From positions 9,520,501 to 9,584,500 of the forward strand of contig OY821775.1 in the NCBI GenBank assembly GCA_963682175.1: 64,000 nucleotides of DNA. Direction: 5' to 3'. The position numbers and the translations under genes are program-made. Shown in pieces: positions 9,308 through 22,204 of the stretch (its first letter is position 1; every line of letters starts with the position of its first letter). The stretch is from Triglochin maritima. Its lineage: Eukaryota > Streptophyta > Magnoliopsida > Alismatales > Juncaginaceae. The notes below the pieces were generated by a model. That model did no database searches. It was given only the letters and a program-made list of their open reading frames with translations, and was not told the origin of the DNA.

Positions 9308-12300
9308 AGGATGCATTCGGAATGTCAGCAGTCGGATCAGGAGGCTTAAATACTTCGGCGAATCCGGATAGCACATTCGGGTCGGCTCCAAACCCGACCA
9401 CAGAGAGGTTATTCTCTCCAAACAATCGCATAAACCAACAAGTCGCGGATCAAAACCGCACAGGCCCAATGGGCTCAGAGGAGGACATCCATGTCCTTAT
9501 AAACAAATTGAACGATTTTTTGCACAATGGTCCTTCTGGTTCAGGTAATTCTGCAGGTATGATACAAACTCTGAAAAATCATTCTTCAGCTTTCAAATCT
9601 GAAAAAAGGAAAAATAATATATGGGTTATTGATTCCGGCGCCACTGATCACATGACTGGAAATCAAAGTTTACTACTAGATCTTAAAAGAAACATATCTC
9701 TACTAAATAATTTTGTAAGTGTAGCTAATGGAAACCAAGTAGAAATAAAAGGAAAAGGAAATATGATATTACTTGATAAAATAGCAAAGAATGTTTTGTA
9801 TGTCCCCTCTTTTGAATCAAACTTATTATCTGTTGCAAAAATCACAAAAGAATTAAATTGTAATATTATCTTCTCACCTGTTGATGTTGTATTTCAGGAT
9901 CGTACCTCCGGGAAGACGATTGGTAGGGGTCGACTTGCTAATAATCTTTATATTCTAGATCAAAGTATGCATGCTTTACATGTTGGAAATTTTTCCAAAC
10001 ATGAGTTATGGCATAAAAGGATGGGACATCCGTCGCATTCTGTTTTAAAATCGCTTTTTCCTTCTATTAGAACGGATTTATCATGTGATGTATGCAGATT
10101 CTCAAAACAAACTCGATCGTCATTTCATTTATCATCTATTAAAACAAAACAACCATTAGAACTAATACACTCTGATATCTGGGGACCAGCCCCAACTGAA
10201 TCCTACAATGGGTTCAAATATTTTATCACCTTTATCGACGATTTTTCTCGTACTACATGGATTTACTTATTAAAATCAAAATCTGAAGCTTTTGATATTT
10301 TTTGCACGTTTACAAAGTTTGTGGAAAACATGTATGATTTCAAAATTAAAATCTTAAGGTCAGATAATGGATCCGAGTACACCAGTAATGTCTTTCAAGC
10401 TTTTCTAAAACAAAAAGGCATCCTTCATCAAACCACCTGTGTTGACACACCACAACAAAACGGTGTAGCTGAAAGAAAAAATCGTCACCTCTTGAATATA
10501 ACACGTTCACTACTCTTTCAAAATCACGTTCCAAAAAGGTTTTGGTCCGATGCTGTTTTAACTGTTGCTTACCTTATCAATCGACTACCTAGTCCTCGTC
10601 TCCAAAACAAACAACCTTTAGAAATTCTGACTGGTCGAAAAACTTTACTTGATCACCTACGAGTTTTTGGGTGTATTGTGTTTGTTCACAGGAAAAGAGA
10701 TGACAAGCTTGATTTCAATTCTCGCAAATGTATTTTTTTAGGATATTCTTTTAACAAAAAAGGGTATAAATGTTATGACCCAGAAAATTGTAAATTGTAT
10801 ACTTCTCGGGATGTACAGTTTGTAGAAAGTAGTCCTTTTTTCGGCCCAGAAGATGGAAACAACAGACCTCCAGAACCACCTAATTCCGCTGACACGCCAA
10901 TACCCATCACCTGCGATCCTGAGATCACCGCAAGGACGCCTGATCTTCAAGAAGAAGACAATGAAACTCCATCTGATCACGAAGAAGAAAACATTCCAAG
11001 AAGATCAACTCGACCAACTCGCCCACCAAGATATCTGCACAACTATATCACCTCTCACGTCACTTATCCTATCCAGGATTATCTATCATACCAACAAGTA
11101 AAAACACATCATAAAGCCTTTCTAGGAACTATAGATACTCAGATAGAACCAAAAAATTACAATGAGGCCATAAGGGATCAAAAATGGTGCAAAGCCATGG
11201 AAGAAGAAATCCAAGCCCTGGAGACAAACAACACCTGGATCCTAACCCCAATCACAAAAGGAATTAAGCCCGTAGGATGCAAATGGATATATAAAATCAA
11301 ATACAATAGTGATGGGACAATAGAAAGATACAAAGCAAGATTAGTAGCAAAAGGGTACACACAAACTTACGGTCTAGATTATCTAGAAACCTTTGCCCCA
11401 GTAGCAAAAATGAACACAGTCCGTGTTTTACTCTCTATAGCCGTGAATAGAAATTGGGAACTCTATCAAATGGATGTAAAAAATGCATTCCTTCAAGGAA
11501 ACCTCGAGGAAGAAGTATACATGACTCCTCCACCCGGTTACACCTCAACAAATCAGGTTTGCAGACTCAACAAAGCCATCTACGGATTGAAACAATCCCC
11601 TCGTGCCTGGTATGCCAAGCTTAGCTATTGTCTCCTGTCTTACGGGTTTAAAAAGTCTTCCGCTGACGCATCTATGTTTACCAAACATCATTAGACTATC
11701 ACCACCATCATTCTAGTATACGTAGATGATATCATAATCACTGGTAACAACAAGTATGAAATCAACAAAATAAAACAACACTTAAAAGCAAAATTTGATA
11801 TTAAAGACCTAGGACAACTAAAGTATTTTCTAGGAATAGAAATTGCACATTCAAAAAAAGGACTCTTTCTCTCTCAGAGGAAATATGCCCTCGATCTCTT
11901 AAAGGAAACAGGCAAACTTGGAGTCAAACCAGCAAATACACCCATGGAAACTAAACTAAAAATAAACACCACTGAAGGCGAACCCATAAAAGACATTCAA
12001 CAATATCAAAGACTCGTTGGGAAACTCATATACCTCACTGTAACAAGACCAGACATAACCTATGCTGTTAGCATCATCAGCCAATTCATGCATTCACCTC
12101 GAACACCTCATTTAGATATAATCACTAGGATACTTAGATATATTAAGAAAACTCCAGGACAAGGATTATGGATGAAAAACAACAATTCTAATTCAATAAC
12201 TGGTTTCTCTGATGCAGATTGGGCAGGAAGTCACGATCGAAGATCAACTACAGGTTTCTGCACATTTGTTGGAGGAAACCTTGTAACATGGCGCAGCAAA

Positions 12301-12675
12301 AAGCAAACTGTTGTTGCCAGATCCAGTGCTGAGGCTGAATACCGGGCTATGGCATCCACTACCAGCGAACTCATCTGGCTAAGACAACTACTCCTCGACA
12401 TGGGACAACCTTACCACCTCCCGATAAAAATGTTCTGTGACAACACTGCAGCTCGACACATAGCTCAAAACCCAGTGTTTCACGAAAGAACCAAACACAT
12501 TGAAGTCGACTGCCACTTCATCCGTGAGAAGATCCAGGCCAAAGAAATAGAAGTTCCCTATGATCCTAGCAACGATCAACTCGCTGATATTTTCACCAAA
12601 GCTCTCGATCAACCGCAAGCGAACCACATCCTTTCCAAGTTAGGTCTCTTCAACTTATTTCAGGACCCAACTTGA
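9308..12675 (+). pseudogene. copia pol polyprotein (protease, integrase, RT, RNase H), one stop
   Basis: The long frame (first ATG 9322) carries, numbering from 9322, the protease motif WVIDSGATDHM (about residues 101-111) and the HHCC zinc domain starting LWHKRMGHPS (about 228). The integrase DDE core follows (HSDIWGP about 283, RSDNGSEY about 346, NGVAERKN about 380), then the RT entry motif KWIYKIKYNSDG and QMDVKNAFLQG. An in-frame TAG at 11692-11694 lies just before the catalytic YVDD box (about 11720); CAG to TAG is the likely change. The same frame then carries RNase H motifs GFSDADWAGS, RSSAEAEYRAM and KHIEVDCHF and ends at 12675. Apart from the stop the frame is open, which fits the young age. 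The upstream junction with gag needs a -1 shift at 9299-9304. Confidence 0.93.
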
Positions 12676-12682
12676 GGGGGAG
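12671..12682 (+). promoter_or_regulatory. polypurine tract
   Basis: TTGAGGGGGAG directly precedes the right LTR and is the expected primer for plus-strand synthesis. Confidence 0.85.
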
Positions 12683-12963
12683 TATTGAAGATTGAAGACA
12701 GGGAGAGTATCCGAAGCAACCAGGATTAAAGACGCACCTCCTCGACAAACAAACGAATTAAAGACACATCTCCCCAGCACGCACCTCCTCGACAAACAAA
12801 CAAAGTAAAGGCGCATCTCCTCGCTACAACCAGCCCAACGGAAATAAAATGTCATGTATATATACTAAACAGTTCAAATTGTAAGAAAAGACACAACAAA
12901 TCAGAAACATTAGATCTTCTTCCTTTCTTCCTCTCTTCTCAAACTCGTTACTAGATTTCTACA
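12683..12963 (+). repeat. right LTR of the copia element
   Basis: Same length (281 bp) and same TA..CA ends as the left LTR. By eye it differs only in the GGGGG/GGGAG run, one T/G and one A/G position. Confidence 0.95.
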
Positions 12964-12968
12964 CCATG

Positions 12969-14560
12969 TAATTCAAAATCTATGTTAGTTTTATGTGTGA
13001 CAACAAGAATTACATGATATTATTTATTATGGAACATATCACTAATGTCATGATATACGAAATTTATTGTTCTCGATTTCCACGAAGGTGCGTCTCAATT
13101 ATATCACCCAATTATAGCATTATCAACGGCCCGTGGGCCTACTGGTATTTGGAATCTGGGGCTAGACTCTAATCTCATGCAGGTCCATCTTGACATGAAA
13201 CACGTTTCCTGTGAAATTGCATTGAGAAAATTTAAACTATATCAAACAATTATATCTTTGCAAATTATAATATTGCAATTTACTCTTTCACCCATATGTC
13301 ATGGTAAAGAGATTTCACCTGGTCTGTCTCGTTAACATAATAATAATAATAGAGTTGAAAGTGATTGTTAGACTCGATTTTGCACCTAATTTACGTAGGC
13401 TTATGGTTGCATTCTTTGGGAAAAATCAAAATCCAACTAAGCTGCTGAACAAACGGGATGTCATATTGTTGAGACTACAAGATTGGACCACAAATAAATC
13501 CAACCCAACCTGGTCTTCCCAGTAGTAGTTTAAAAGGGTATCTTACAAACTTAAAATATTGGGGCCTCATTATCATTAAATGTCTTTAGATTAAATTGAA
13601 CCTTTATAAGTGGGCCTCCAATTTCATTGATATCTGTTCTCAGACTAATCATATCAACAGATTTCAGTGCCCCATGTGGTCACTGCGCCCTAGTGTTCTT
13701 TAATGAGACGGTAACTCACGAGCCCACAAATTCGATCCTTAACCAACTTCATAGGTGGGTAAAAGGATACTTTTTAGAAGGCGATGTTTAATCCACAATC
13801 CGAGAATCCTAATTTGGAGAACTTTTGCAATTAACACATGTAAAAGTATAATTGGTATAAAATCGAGTCTGAAGAGTATCTTATTATCTCGGGTCCTGAG
13901 ATTCAAATCAGTTCGAATGTGTCCAAAGAAATAATGCGCTCCAAATCTGTAATACTTTTTTTTGTGTGTTTTCCAAATTTATTAGAAGAATTTGCAAAAA
14001 ATAAATAAATGTTGGTCCACCCTACCTCTTCAACTATCTCCGTTCCAATCACCAAAGAATCAAGTTTCTGTCCAAATAAAAGAGACGAAAAAATAGTTTT
14101 CTCCAACTCTATTTTGGTTTACATCACTATTTTATGTTTTTGTCATTAGAATAATGAAATAGATCGCCCATACTTCTACAATGATTATCGTTATGTTCTT
14201 AATTCTCCTATATCGCCATCGCGGCTGAAATTAGACTTCAGTTAGGTTCTGGGAAGCAAAAAGGAAGAAAAAATTCTTACGATTTTAAAATAACTCAGAG
14301 AATATTTTACGTAGTGTATTAAAATTCAAAACTAATATGAATATGTTCAATGAAGATATTTATGTTGATTGAAATCGTAATAAGATATTTATATTTCTCG
14401 GAAGGTTTAAAATAAGAAACTTGCTTATATAATTCAAATAAATTTATATGTCAATTCAATTCGATTTTTTCTACCACCTCAATTTGAAGTAGTAGTTGAA
14501 CAAAATCTAACTTGACACCAAACCTCACCATTATTTTATGTCCGGTGAATAGAATAATGA
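12969..14560. other. AT-rich spacer and upstream region of the RING gene
   Basis: No convincing gene. A stretch near 13700-13760 has a B-box-like AATTCGATCC, and 13885-13895 a GATTCAAATC, but neither has a matching A box. Two similar segments near 14120-14160 and 14530-14565 (TTTTATG..AATAATGAAA) suggest an old short duplication. Confidence 0.4.
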
Positions 14561-14569
14561 AACAGATAT

Positions 14570-14674
14570 TGTGACAACTTCGTAGCAAAAAAACGACGAC
14601 CGACCGCAGTGAGCCGCTCTCTGTTTGTTCGTCGAAACCCCCAAAATCCATTTTCCACCGATACTTCTCTATCT
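14570..14674 (+). other. probable 5' UTR first exon of the RING gene
   Basis: The sequence changes from AT-rich to mixed composition and ends in a strong donor, CTATCT|GTAAGT. The following DNA (14680-15460) is T-rich and intron-like, with an acceptor at 15461-15466. The transcription start is not visible with certainty. Confidence 0.5.
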
Positions 14675-15846
14675 GTAAGTAAGCCTTTCGGATTCCCAGA
14701 ATTATTAACCTTCTTTTCCTCGATTTCGGTCTCCGTTTGTTGAAGTTGTTGGATTTCGGATTTTCGATTTTGGGTTTGTTAGGGTTTTCGTAGTCGATGG
14801 GTCGATTCTTGGGTGGAGTGGTTTGGATTCGTTGGGATTGGAGGGAAAGGTGGGCTCTTTCGTGCGTGGACTTTTTTTTCTCTCCATTCGAGTCGGAGGT
14901 GATTGCTCGGATTCGAGGTCGATCCGACGGAGGTGATTTTGGGTCGAAAGTTCGCGTGACGCTCTTGTTGTTTCCGCGGTTCGGGATTGGAAATTGTCTC
15001 TTTTGAGTAGGTTTAATTTGGTGGTTTTACTTGTATTTGGTCGACTGATCGATGCCGAAAGTCTCACTTGGCGATCGTCGGCATATTTCGATGTATATGA
15101 AGTTACGAACGAGTGAGGCGGTTGTCTTTGGATGAACAGGTGTAGTAGCTTCAAGCTTCATCTCTTAATTAGACGTGTGTTTTGGTTGTACCATTTAGAT
15201 TCCATTAGCTGTTAAGAGTTGCCAACTTGGTCTTTTCGTTACGGAAAAGAGCTTGTGGAGTTGTTAGTTTGTTGTATGATACATTTTTTATGTATAGGTA
15301 CATTAATTCTGTACTTTTCATCTTTACTGATCTATCTTCTGTGAAGTGAATGATTTCTAATTAGTGAATTTTCTGCTAAAAGTTTAAATTCTTGGATATT
15401 ATCTGAAAACAAGCTTGATATTAGTTGCTGAAGTGACTCATCAGGTTATGTTTTATGACCTTGCAGATTATTGGGACCAGATTAACCTCCTGGGAGCAGA
15501 GAAACAACATCGGGTTTTATTAGAATTGACACCTGATTCTCTTTGCTTGCTGCCAAAAGAATAAATACGTGATTTGAAGTGTATCATTTTTGGACCTTGT
15601 TGGTGGTGGGGTGTCTTGAAACATAATTATCTTTTAGTTTCTTGCTCTCTCTATTGGAAGCTGAGGTGGATGTTTGTGTAGGCTATTCGCAGAAACATTC
15701 TTGATTTTATCAATCTCCGTACAAGGGTATTCAAATTGATTGTTGTATGAAAACCTACTTTTATATGCTTTTCATTTTCCCAAGATCTGAGTTGGTCTTG
15801 AGGGCATTTTCATCATCAGAACCACGTTCGTGAACATTCAACGGCA

Positions 15847-18279
15847 ATGGAGTACACAAGAAATGTAAATGCATGTCCAGAAGAACACGTCATTGTTGTT
15901 ACTGGGGATGGTACGATCTCATCATCGACCCCCAGTGGAGATGCCATCGGCAATCCTTCAAATTTGCAGCGTGAGGGTCCATCTCCAAGCAGCAGTCAAC
16001 CTTCCCACTCTGAATCATCTGTCACAGGATCTACTGCAAGAACCACTCCTTTCCGCAGAAGAGGGGATAACAATAGTCGACATGGCAGAAGTCCACTGAA
16101 CTCTGGCTTGTGGATTTCAATTGAGCTATTGGTGAATTTGAGCCAAATAATTGCAGCTGTTACTGTTCTATCTTGTTCAAGACACGAGAAACCAAAAACT
16201 CCACTATTTGCATGGATTGTAGTTTATACATCTGGCTGTGTTATTATGATTCCTCATCTTTATTGGCGTTATGCTCATCGAAACAGTCAGAATGCTGCAC
16301 AGGGCTCACCTCGCAGGCAATCAATTTCGTCGAGTAATAATTTTTCAGTTTCTTTTCCTGCAGCTCCAGTAGCTCAAGTACCCTCAGCAGTACCTGGGCT
16401 AGACCCGGGAAATCGAAATCGAAGGTACGTTCTACAAAGTAAATAGTAATAGACTAATAGCGCAATGCTGACAGTCACTAGGGCTTTAATCTCACTCCAT
16501 TTTAAACTCTGTTGGCATCACATAACTTCTGTGCTCTTTCTAGGGATTTTTTTGAAGTATAAGAAGAATCCTCCTGTGCAAATATCAAATTTAATTTTAC
16601 ACTGTTTCCATCCATCAATGGCTCAATGCTTTTGTTTTCACAAAGGCACATACATTTTAACTACCTCTGGCAAAGAGGAATTTCATTGGTCGATTGATGG
16701 TTCTCACTTCTCACAGATATATCATCCATTGATCTACTAATTCTGATATGTAAAGCACTTTGACATCCTCATAGAAATGACCAAGTTTATTGTGAAGCAT
16801 TACATGGGTGATGTCAAATATCATTTGCTAATTCATCTACTTTGACTGATGAAGTTTTGAGATGTCTTCTAAATATTTATGCATTGTAGTTTGGTCATGT
16901 TCTCTCTTAAAATAGCTGTTTTTTTATCCGTTAGCACAACCATCCTACTCTAAAGGAGGGCCTTTTAGTAGATGAGAGGAACTCACATACACAATACATG
17001 AAAAATAAGTGCTACCTGATTGAGTAAATGCTTGCCTGAATGTTTGGCAGGTTGAATTCACTTGTTGATCACATTAAAATGGCCACAGACTGTTTCTTTG
17101 CGGTGTGGTTCGTAGTTGGAAATGTGTGGATATTTGGTGGGCACTCTTCTGCATCCAGTGCTCCCAATTTATATAGGTATTGCTCCTTTCACCGATAATT
17201 AGGATTCTCAAACAGCACCTGAGGGGTGTAATACAGCCATTACCTTCAGAACAGCCTAGAGTCAACTCAAAATGACTATCTTTTCCTCTGTTGCAGGTTA
17301 TGTATAGTGTTTCTTGCTTTCAGTTGTATTGGATATGCCATGCCATTCATTTTGTGTGCAACCGTTTGTTGTTGCTTGCCATGCATCATTGCTGTATTTG
17401 GCCTCCGGGAGGATCTCAATCGCAATGGAGGAGCTGCTACAGATATAATAAATGCTCTGCCAACATACAAGTATAAGTCGGCGAGAACCAAGAGCAAAGA
17501 AGATGGTGAAAGTGGAGCATTAGGTTCAGGAGAGGGTGGTTTTTTAGCTGCTGGCACCACCAAAGAGCGGGCAATTTCTGCTGAAGATGCTGTATGTTTT
17601 CATGCATTTATGATGTGCTTTGCTCATATTGTTGTTTTCCCCCTTTAACTGCTTTCAATTAATTTTGACAATTTTTCACAAAGAAACAGGAAAGTAGGGG
17701 GAAAGGTCTAATTTGTTTCTGATGCATTTGTCATTAGTTATTGACTTGTCGTGCTTGGAAGCTATTGTTATTGCATTACAGAAAAAGAAAAAAAATGTGG
17801 TACATAATTGCAAAACTGGAATGTTTTTAATTTAAGAAGAAAGCACAAGGAATGCTTAGAATCAGAAGAAATGGCTAGGGAAATGATTGTTGGTAATCAC
17901 AAACAGTGTTGGGCAATTGATGTATAGAAACAGGGTGATTTTTATTACTAGAAGCATGACGTAAAGTAGATTTCTTAATCATCCTATTATCTTTCCAAAC
18001 AAAGTAGATATTTTCTGTAGTTAAGAGAAGAATTTTTCGGGCTGCATCTTATTCTATGCCAAAACATTTTTGAGCAAAATGCTGAAATTTGATATTAACC
18101 GTTTCTCTTCCTATTTGTTGTCTTTGCAGGTTTGCTCCATTTGTCTTGCAAAGTATGTGGACAATGACGTAATACGTGAACTGACATGTTCTCATTTCTT
18201 CCACATGGAATGTGTGGATAAATGGCTTAATATTAACTCTACTTGCCCTCTCTGCAAGGCTGAGGTTGGGTTCACATGA
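15847..18279 (+). CDS. RING-H2 E3 ubiquitin ligase with four membrane segments (At1g12760/At4g11680-like family)
   Basis: Coding exons join 15847-16424, 17051-17176, 17297-17591 and 18130-18279, all with GT..AG borders and consistent phase, giving 382 aa. The order is a Ser-rich N-terminus, hydrophobic segments at about 87-110, 118-140, 206-223 and 236-270 (the last Cys-rich), a linker with INALPTYKYKS, and a C-terminal RING-H2. Its zinc ligands are C335, C338, C353, H355, H358, C361, C372 and C375. The family is known for membrane-anchored E3 ligases that transfer ubiquitin from an E2; substrates cannot be inferred here. The start ATG follows CAACGGCA and precedes a conserved-looking N-terminus. 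The 5' UTR is probably split: a donor (CT|GTAAGT) lies at 14675 and an acceptor (TTGCAG) ends at 15466. No key residue is missing. Confidence 0.93.
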
Positions 18280-18499
18280 TTTTGTCCTTGTGCACACTGC
18301 TACAAACACCAAACCATATCTCGGTTGTGCAATGATATTCTCTTAATATCTTATGACGGCCAACAGTCTGTAAGTGTGCCACGAAACCCTCGATGTTTGA
18401 GAGACCGTAGAAAATAAGCTTTTATTTGTTGTAGTTTCTGTACATAGTATTTGTATTGTATATTTTGCCTATACGCTTTGGCAGTTAGCGGATTAGTGT

Positions 18500-19671
18500 T
18501 GGTCATCAAGTTGCCAAAACCATGATCCCTAACCGTTTCCCCTAAAAATAGCGAAATGTTTGAAAAAGGATAGTATACTCCTCATCCTTGGTTGAAAATT
18601 GTGGAGATAATGATACAATATTAAATGCTTTGTGAATTAGTTTGTGCAAGCAAAGTTGCTATCATGATCATCTTCCATTGTTATGCTTTTGGACTGGTAA
18701 TCATATGAAGCAGTGAGCTGAAGAAAAGTTATCATAGGTTTGGACTCCCCTTCCTGTTTGGAGAAAATAAATGAGCTGAAGAAACACCACATGTCATATT
18801 GCGTTTGAAATATACTTCCAGCAAGTTTAGAATGGCCCTGGTCCTTCCGATCATACCCTTATTTCTACGTTCTTCTCATTATGTAGGGACTTTGTAGCGA
18901 CTAGCGAGAGCCCGAGTTGTTCGTAACCAGAGCAAAGTTGAGGGTTGGTTTGGCCAATACAATAGCCAGTGGGTATCCTCTTACTGATATATTTACAGGG
19001 CTGACCTTGAGAACCCTCAAGTGACCGTGTTCCAGCGCCTAGATGCAGAAGGTTCAGCCAAACTCAATCTATCGCATGAATGGGTTTTCCAGTCGGCGAG
19101 AAGAAGCAAAAGGCATGAATGTGATTTCCCGTTGCTGAGCAGAGCCAAAAAAACATGAATGGAATTTCCCGTCGGCGAGAAGAGGCAAAAAGCATATTAA
19201 GTTGCAAAAAAGAATGTCTTGCTTCTCTTGAATGTGGTTTTTCGCTAGTTTCTGTTTGAGAGAGCCATCTTGTTTCATTTTCCTGATGCAAAATTATGAT
19301 GTGAAATTGGGTGTAGGTGAATCAAGAAATATGGCATTTGTCCCCTTAATCAGTAGCAGTACCCTTTCCTCTTGTTTAGGATCCAAATTCTACGATAATT
19401 GACAATAAAAATAAAAATTGAGCAGGCACCTTCACGAGACATCATAAGTTTCAATATGTTTGCACGTACTGCAAGTGATATTCGCTGATTCGAAGGGACT
19501 CCTCATGTCTCAATATAGCGAGTTCAGAATGTAAGTTACATCTATTTTGCTTTAAATTACTTCGATACCAATTTCATGGTCTAAATTTCCAGATAACCTA
19601 TACTCCCGAATCAACCTCCTTTACGACCCATCACTGTCAAACTGAAAAATAGTAACTTATGGATGACTTCT
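18500..19671. other. downstream region of the RING gene with a 39/40-bp tandem repeat
   Basis: The 3' UTR probably ends near 18480. No further gene is seen. At 19074-19191 a unit starting GCATGAATGG..TTCC.. and containing GTCGGCGAGAAGA..GCAAAA is repeated three times (19074, 19113, 19153). The middle unit differs most. Confidence 0.6.
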
Positions 19672-19772
19672 TGTAACATCCTCAAACAGCAAAAGAATTT
19701 AAAATTTTATAACATACAAAAATCAGAGAACATTACGCGAAATATACAAAGAAACGGGTGTACCAACATATA

Positions 19773-19803
<31 letters not shown>

Positions 19804-20988
19804 CTGAATATTTCAAAAGTGTGATTACATTAAAATGTTATACAACAATATACAAGTAATCACTCCGACCTCAAAATGAGAGAAAACAAGATCTGGTAGC
19901 GGCGCTCCTCTGCCTCGGTCACCTCCCCTAACGTCGATTACGGCCTGAAAGGTAAACATGCAACAATGTTTGAGTTTCCAGAAGGAAATCTCGTATGTCA
20001 AACTCTACAAATGCATGAAACTAAAACACTCTATCAGCCGAACATCTCCCACCAACAACTCATGTTCGGTCGAACCAAAGTCAGTGACTGATCGACCATT
20101 TAGAAGGTTACCTCCCAGTTTCAACGAACGCAACGACTAATCGGTCGAACAGCAAAGGAGATCCGTTCGACTGGAAACCACCATTACAATTTCTCATCGC
20201 TCAACAAAATCCACCGGTCGAATCCCCGAGCACCCTCGGTCGACCGAAAAACACCAGTAAAATTCTTCATCGCAGCCAATCAACATCGGTCGACCGAACC
20301 ACCAACGGTCGAACCAAACAACAAGTTAACTTAAGTCATCGGTCGGACGAGCGGTCAACCGTTTAGATGGTAAACGCCCTCAACCGACCTACAACAGTGC
20401 ACACGGTCGAACGGCAAAGGAGGGGTCGTCTGACCGACCGAAAACATCCAGGGCTTGCCTCTAACGCTCCACCGATCGACCGCCCAAAGGCATCGTTCGA
20501 CCGACGCGAGACAAAATTCCCAAATCTCACTAGGAACTGTCGACCGTTGCACCAATCGGTCGACCGATCCAGCAGTAAAACTGTTGCACGTTACCTGCGA
20601 CGAGTCATTCGGCCTACCGTTGACTTCCAAATACTCACACAGACAAAGTGAGCTACAATAACAAGTTTGACATACCGTGAAGGTCTGAATAAACCTTCGA
20701 ACAACCTCGACGGCGCTTGCACGAGCACTTCTCTCCTGAAATGCGATTTCCGACGAACTTCTCGCTCGATCAACGATCACCGCACCTCGCTGAGCCACAA
20801 CCACACAATCACCTTCGTTGATCACCTCCCCAACCCCAACAACTGGAAATGAAACGGATTGAGAGAGAGAAAGGAGAAAGAACACAAACGAGAAGGGTTG
20901 GCTTAGAAACCGACTCACCTCGCCACAAGACCAACACTTGCCGATCACCGCAACTTCGCCGGAGCTCACCACCTCTCGTCGGAGCACC

Positions 20989-21029
<41 letters not shown>

Positions 21030-21204
21030 GGGAGTAGTAAGTGAGGGAGAGAGAGTGTGTGTGAGAGAATCCACCTAACATGCATCCCACCTCTTCAATC
21101 TCAACCATCCAACCAACTTCACTCCATCCCAACCATCCATCCAATCTCGTCTCTAAACAACTCCTAAACAACAATTAAAAATCAATTAAGATTAAGATCT
21201 CACA
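19672..21204 (-). mobile_element. solo LTR, gypsy-like family (divergent member, copy C)
   Basis: It begins TGTAACATCCTCAAACAGC and ends AGATCTCACA on the + strand, flanked by CTTCT (19667-19671) and CCTCT (21205-21209), a target duplication with one mismatch. Internal segments (GGCCTGAAAGGTAAACATGCAAC, TTGAGTTTCC..GAAGGAAATC) match copies at 23766 and 28256. Orientation is judged minus from those copies. It holds an AT microsatellite (19776-19803), a GA microsatellite (20992-21027) and many CGGTCGACCG palindromes and variants between about 20065 and 20570. Confidence 0.75.
20060..20575. repeat. CGGTCGACCG palindromes in solo LTR C
   Basis: Perfect or near-perfect copies are seen, for example, in the stretches 20235-20250, 20285-20300, 20425-20440, 20470-20485 and 20555-20570. 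Half-motifs (GGTCGAAC) lie between them. Pairing is weaker than in the other three LTRs, consistent with greater age. Confidence 0.8.
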
Positions 21205-22204
21205 CCTCTGCTTCGCCCAAATAATGCAAACATTAAGTGCATGTATTCAGCAAGAACAAGAAATCCAGTAAACACAATTTGACAGACAACTCCACAAGTC
21301 ATTTTCACCCACTGAGCATGCGTTTGATGCTTGCACGCTGCTCAGCAATCAACCTAACGGGAAAATTAACATCAAATTTGATCGTCATCAAATTATAAAA
21401 TTTGTCTGGGAACGTAATCTTCGTTCCTCTTCCATCCGGGCTTCACATCGATCGTCAAAATCTCCGATTCCAGTACTGAATGCAGAATTTCGCTTCGACG
21501 TCAATTGCTTACATGTTGACAATTTGAATGGAGAAAATATCCAGAATTAAATGTAGATAATTAGATACAGTAGGTTGCCTACCCCGACCAGACACGTTTT
21601 GTATGTGTTTTATGAGAGGAAACTCAGTTGCACAGCTTTTGGAAGTTTTCAAGAAAAAATAGATTTTCGCAGGTGAATAGGAAAATTTCGGAAGAATTGT
21701 TGTTAGTTTTGGAAAATTAGATAAACAATATGTTAATGTTCACTCTCCAGATTATAGTCAAGTAGTTAGTTTATTAGCATTTATAATTTGTTAGTTTCAA
21801 AAAAAATTATCAACCTCATGTGTAATTGATAATAACCTGAAATCTAGTCAACTGTCTCGACATACACTGCTTGAATAAATAGTACTAAGAAATACACTAT
21901 GTTCAGGACAAACCACTTAATCAGGGATAAGCTTGACGTTTAAGTATCGAGTCACCAAGGAATCATATAATCTCAATAAGAAAAAACATAGTTTGACAAT
22001 CTAATTGGTCCACTACTGTTCCAAAATTCAAAATCATGACTAATGGATTCTGTTTTCCGTTTAACTCTGAAAATCACTTTTCACTGAATTAAGTTTTTTT
22101 TCTATTTTCCATTTGACTCCGAAAATCATTTTCCACTAGATTATGGTTTCTTCTGTTTCTGTTTAACTTCAAAAATTACTTTTCGGAACTTTACACGCCA
22201 CTGA
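21205..22204. other. spacer with a 51-bp tandem repeat
   Basis: No gene is recognised. At 22049-22188 a unit of about 51 bp, of the form TCTGTTTTCCGTTTAACTC followed by TGAAAATCAC, is present three times (22049, 22101, 22152). A similar sequence in reverse orientation occurs near 56905-56965. Confidence 0.55.

Larger units (their letters stand above)
6325..12963 (+). mobile_element. Ty1/copia LTR retrotransposon, nearly full length, recently inserted, with a nested solo LTR
   Basis: Two 281-bp LTRs (6325-6605 and 12683-12963) frame the element, with the 5-bp target duplication CCATG at 6320-6324 and 12964-12968. By eye the LTRs differ at three positions (about 98.9% identical), so the insertion is recent. 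A primer binding site complementary to initiator Met tRNA (TGGTATCAGAGC) follows the left LTR, and a purine-rich tract precedes the right one. Domain order gag, protease, integrase, reverse transcriptase, RNase H identifies copia. The coding part is broken by a nested LTR at 6970-8562, a TGA in gag, a frame change at 9299-9304 and a TAG in RT, so this copy cannot encode its own proteins. Both LTRs begin TA rather than TG. Confidence 0.95.

Noticed and set aside
13690..13895. Second SINE or tRNA
   Set aside because: B-box-like motifs without an A box at the right distance.
14705..15154. 149-codon minus-strand frame
   Set aside because: It overlaps the 5' intron region of the RING gene, has no domain and is rich in Thr/Ser/Lys by composition.
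20355..21174. Long minus-strand frames with poly-Ser/Leu over the GA microsatellite
   Set aside because: They lie in solo LTR C and arise from the GA/CT run and the palindromic repeat; no domain.
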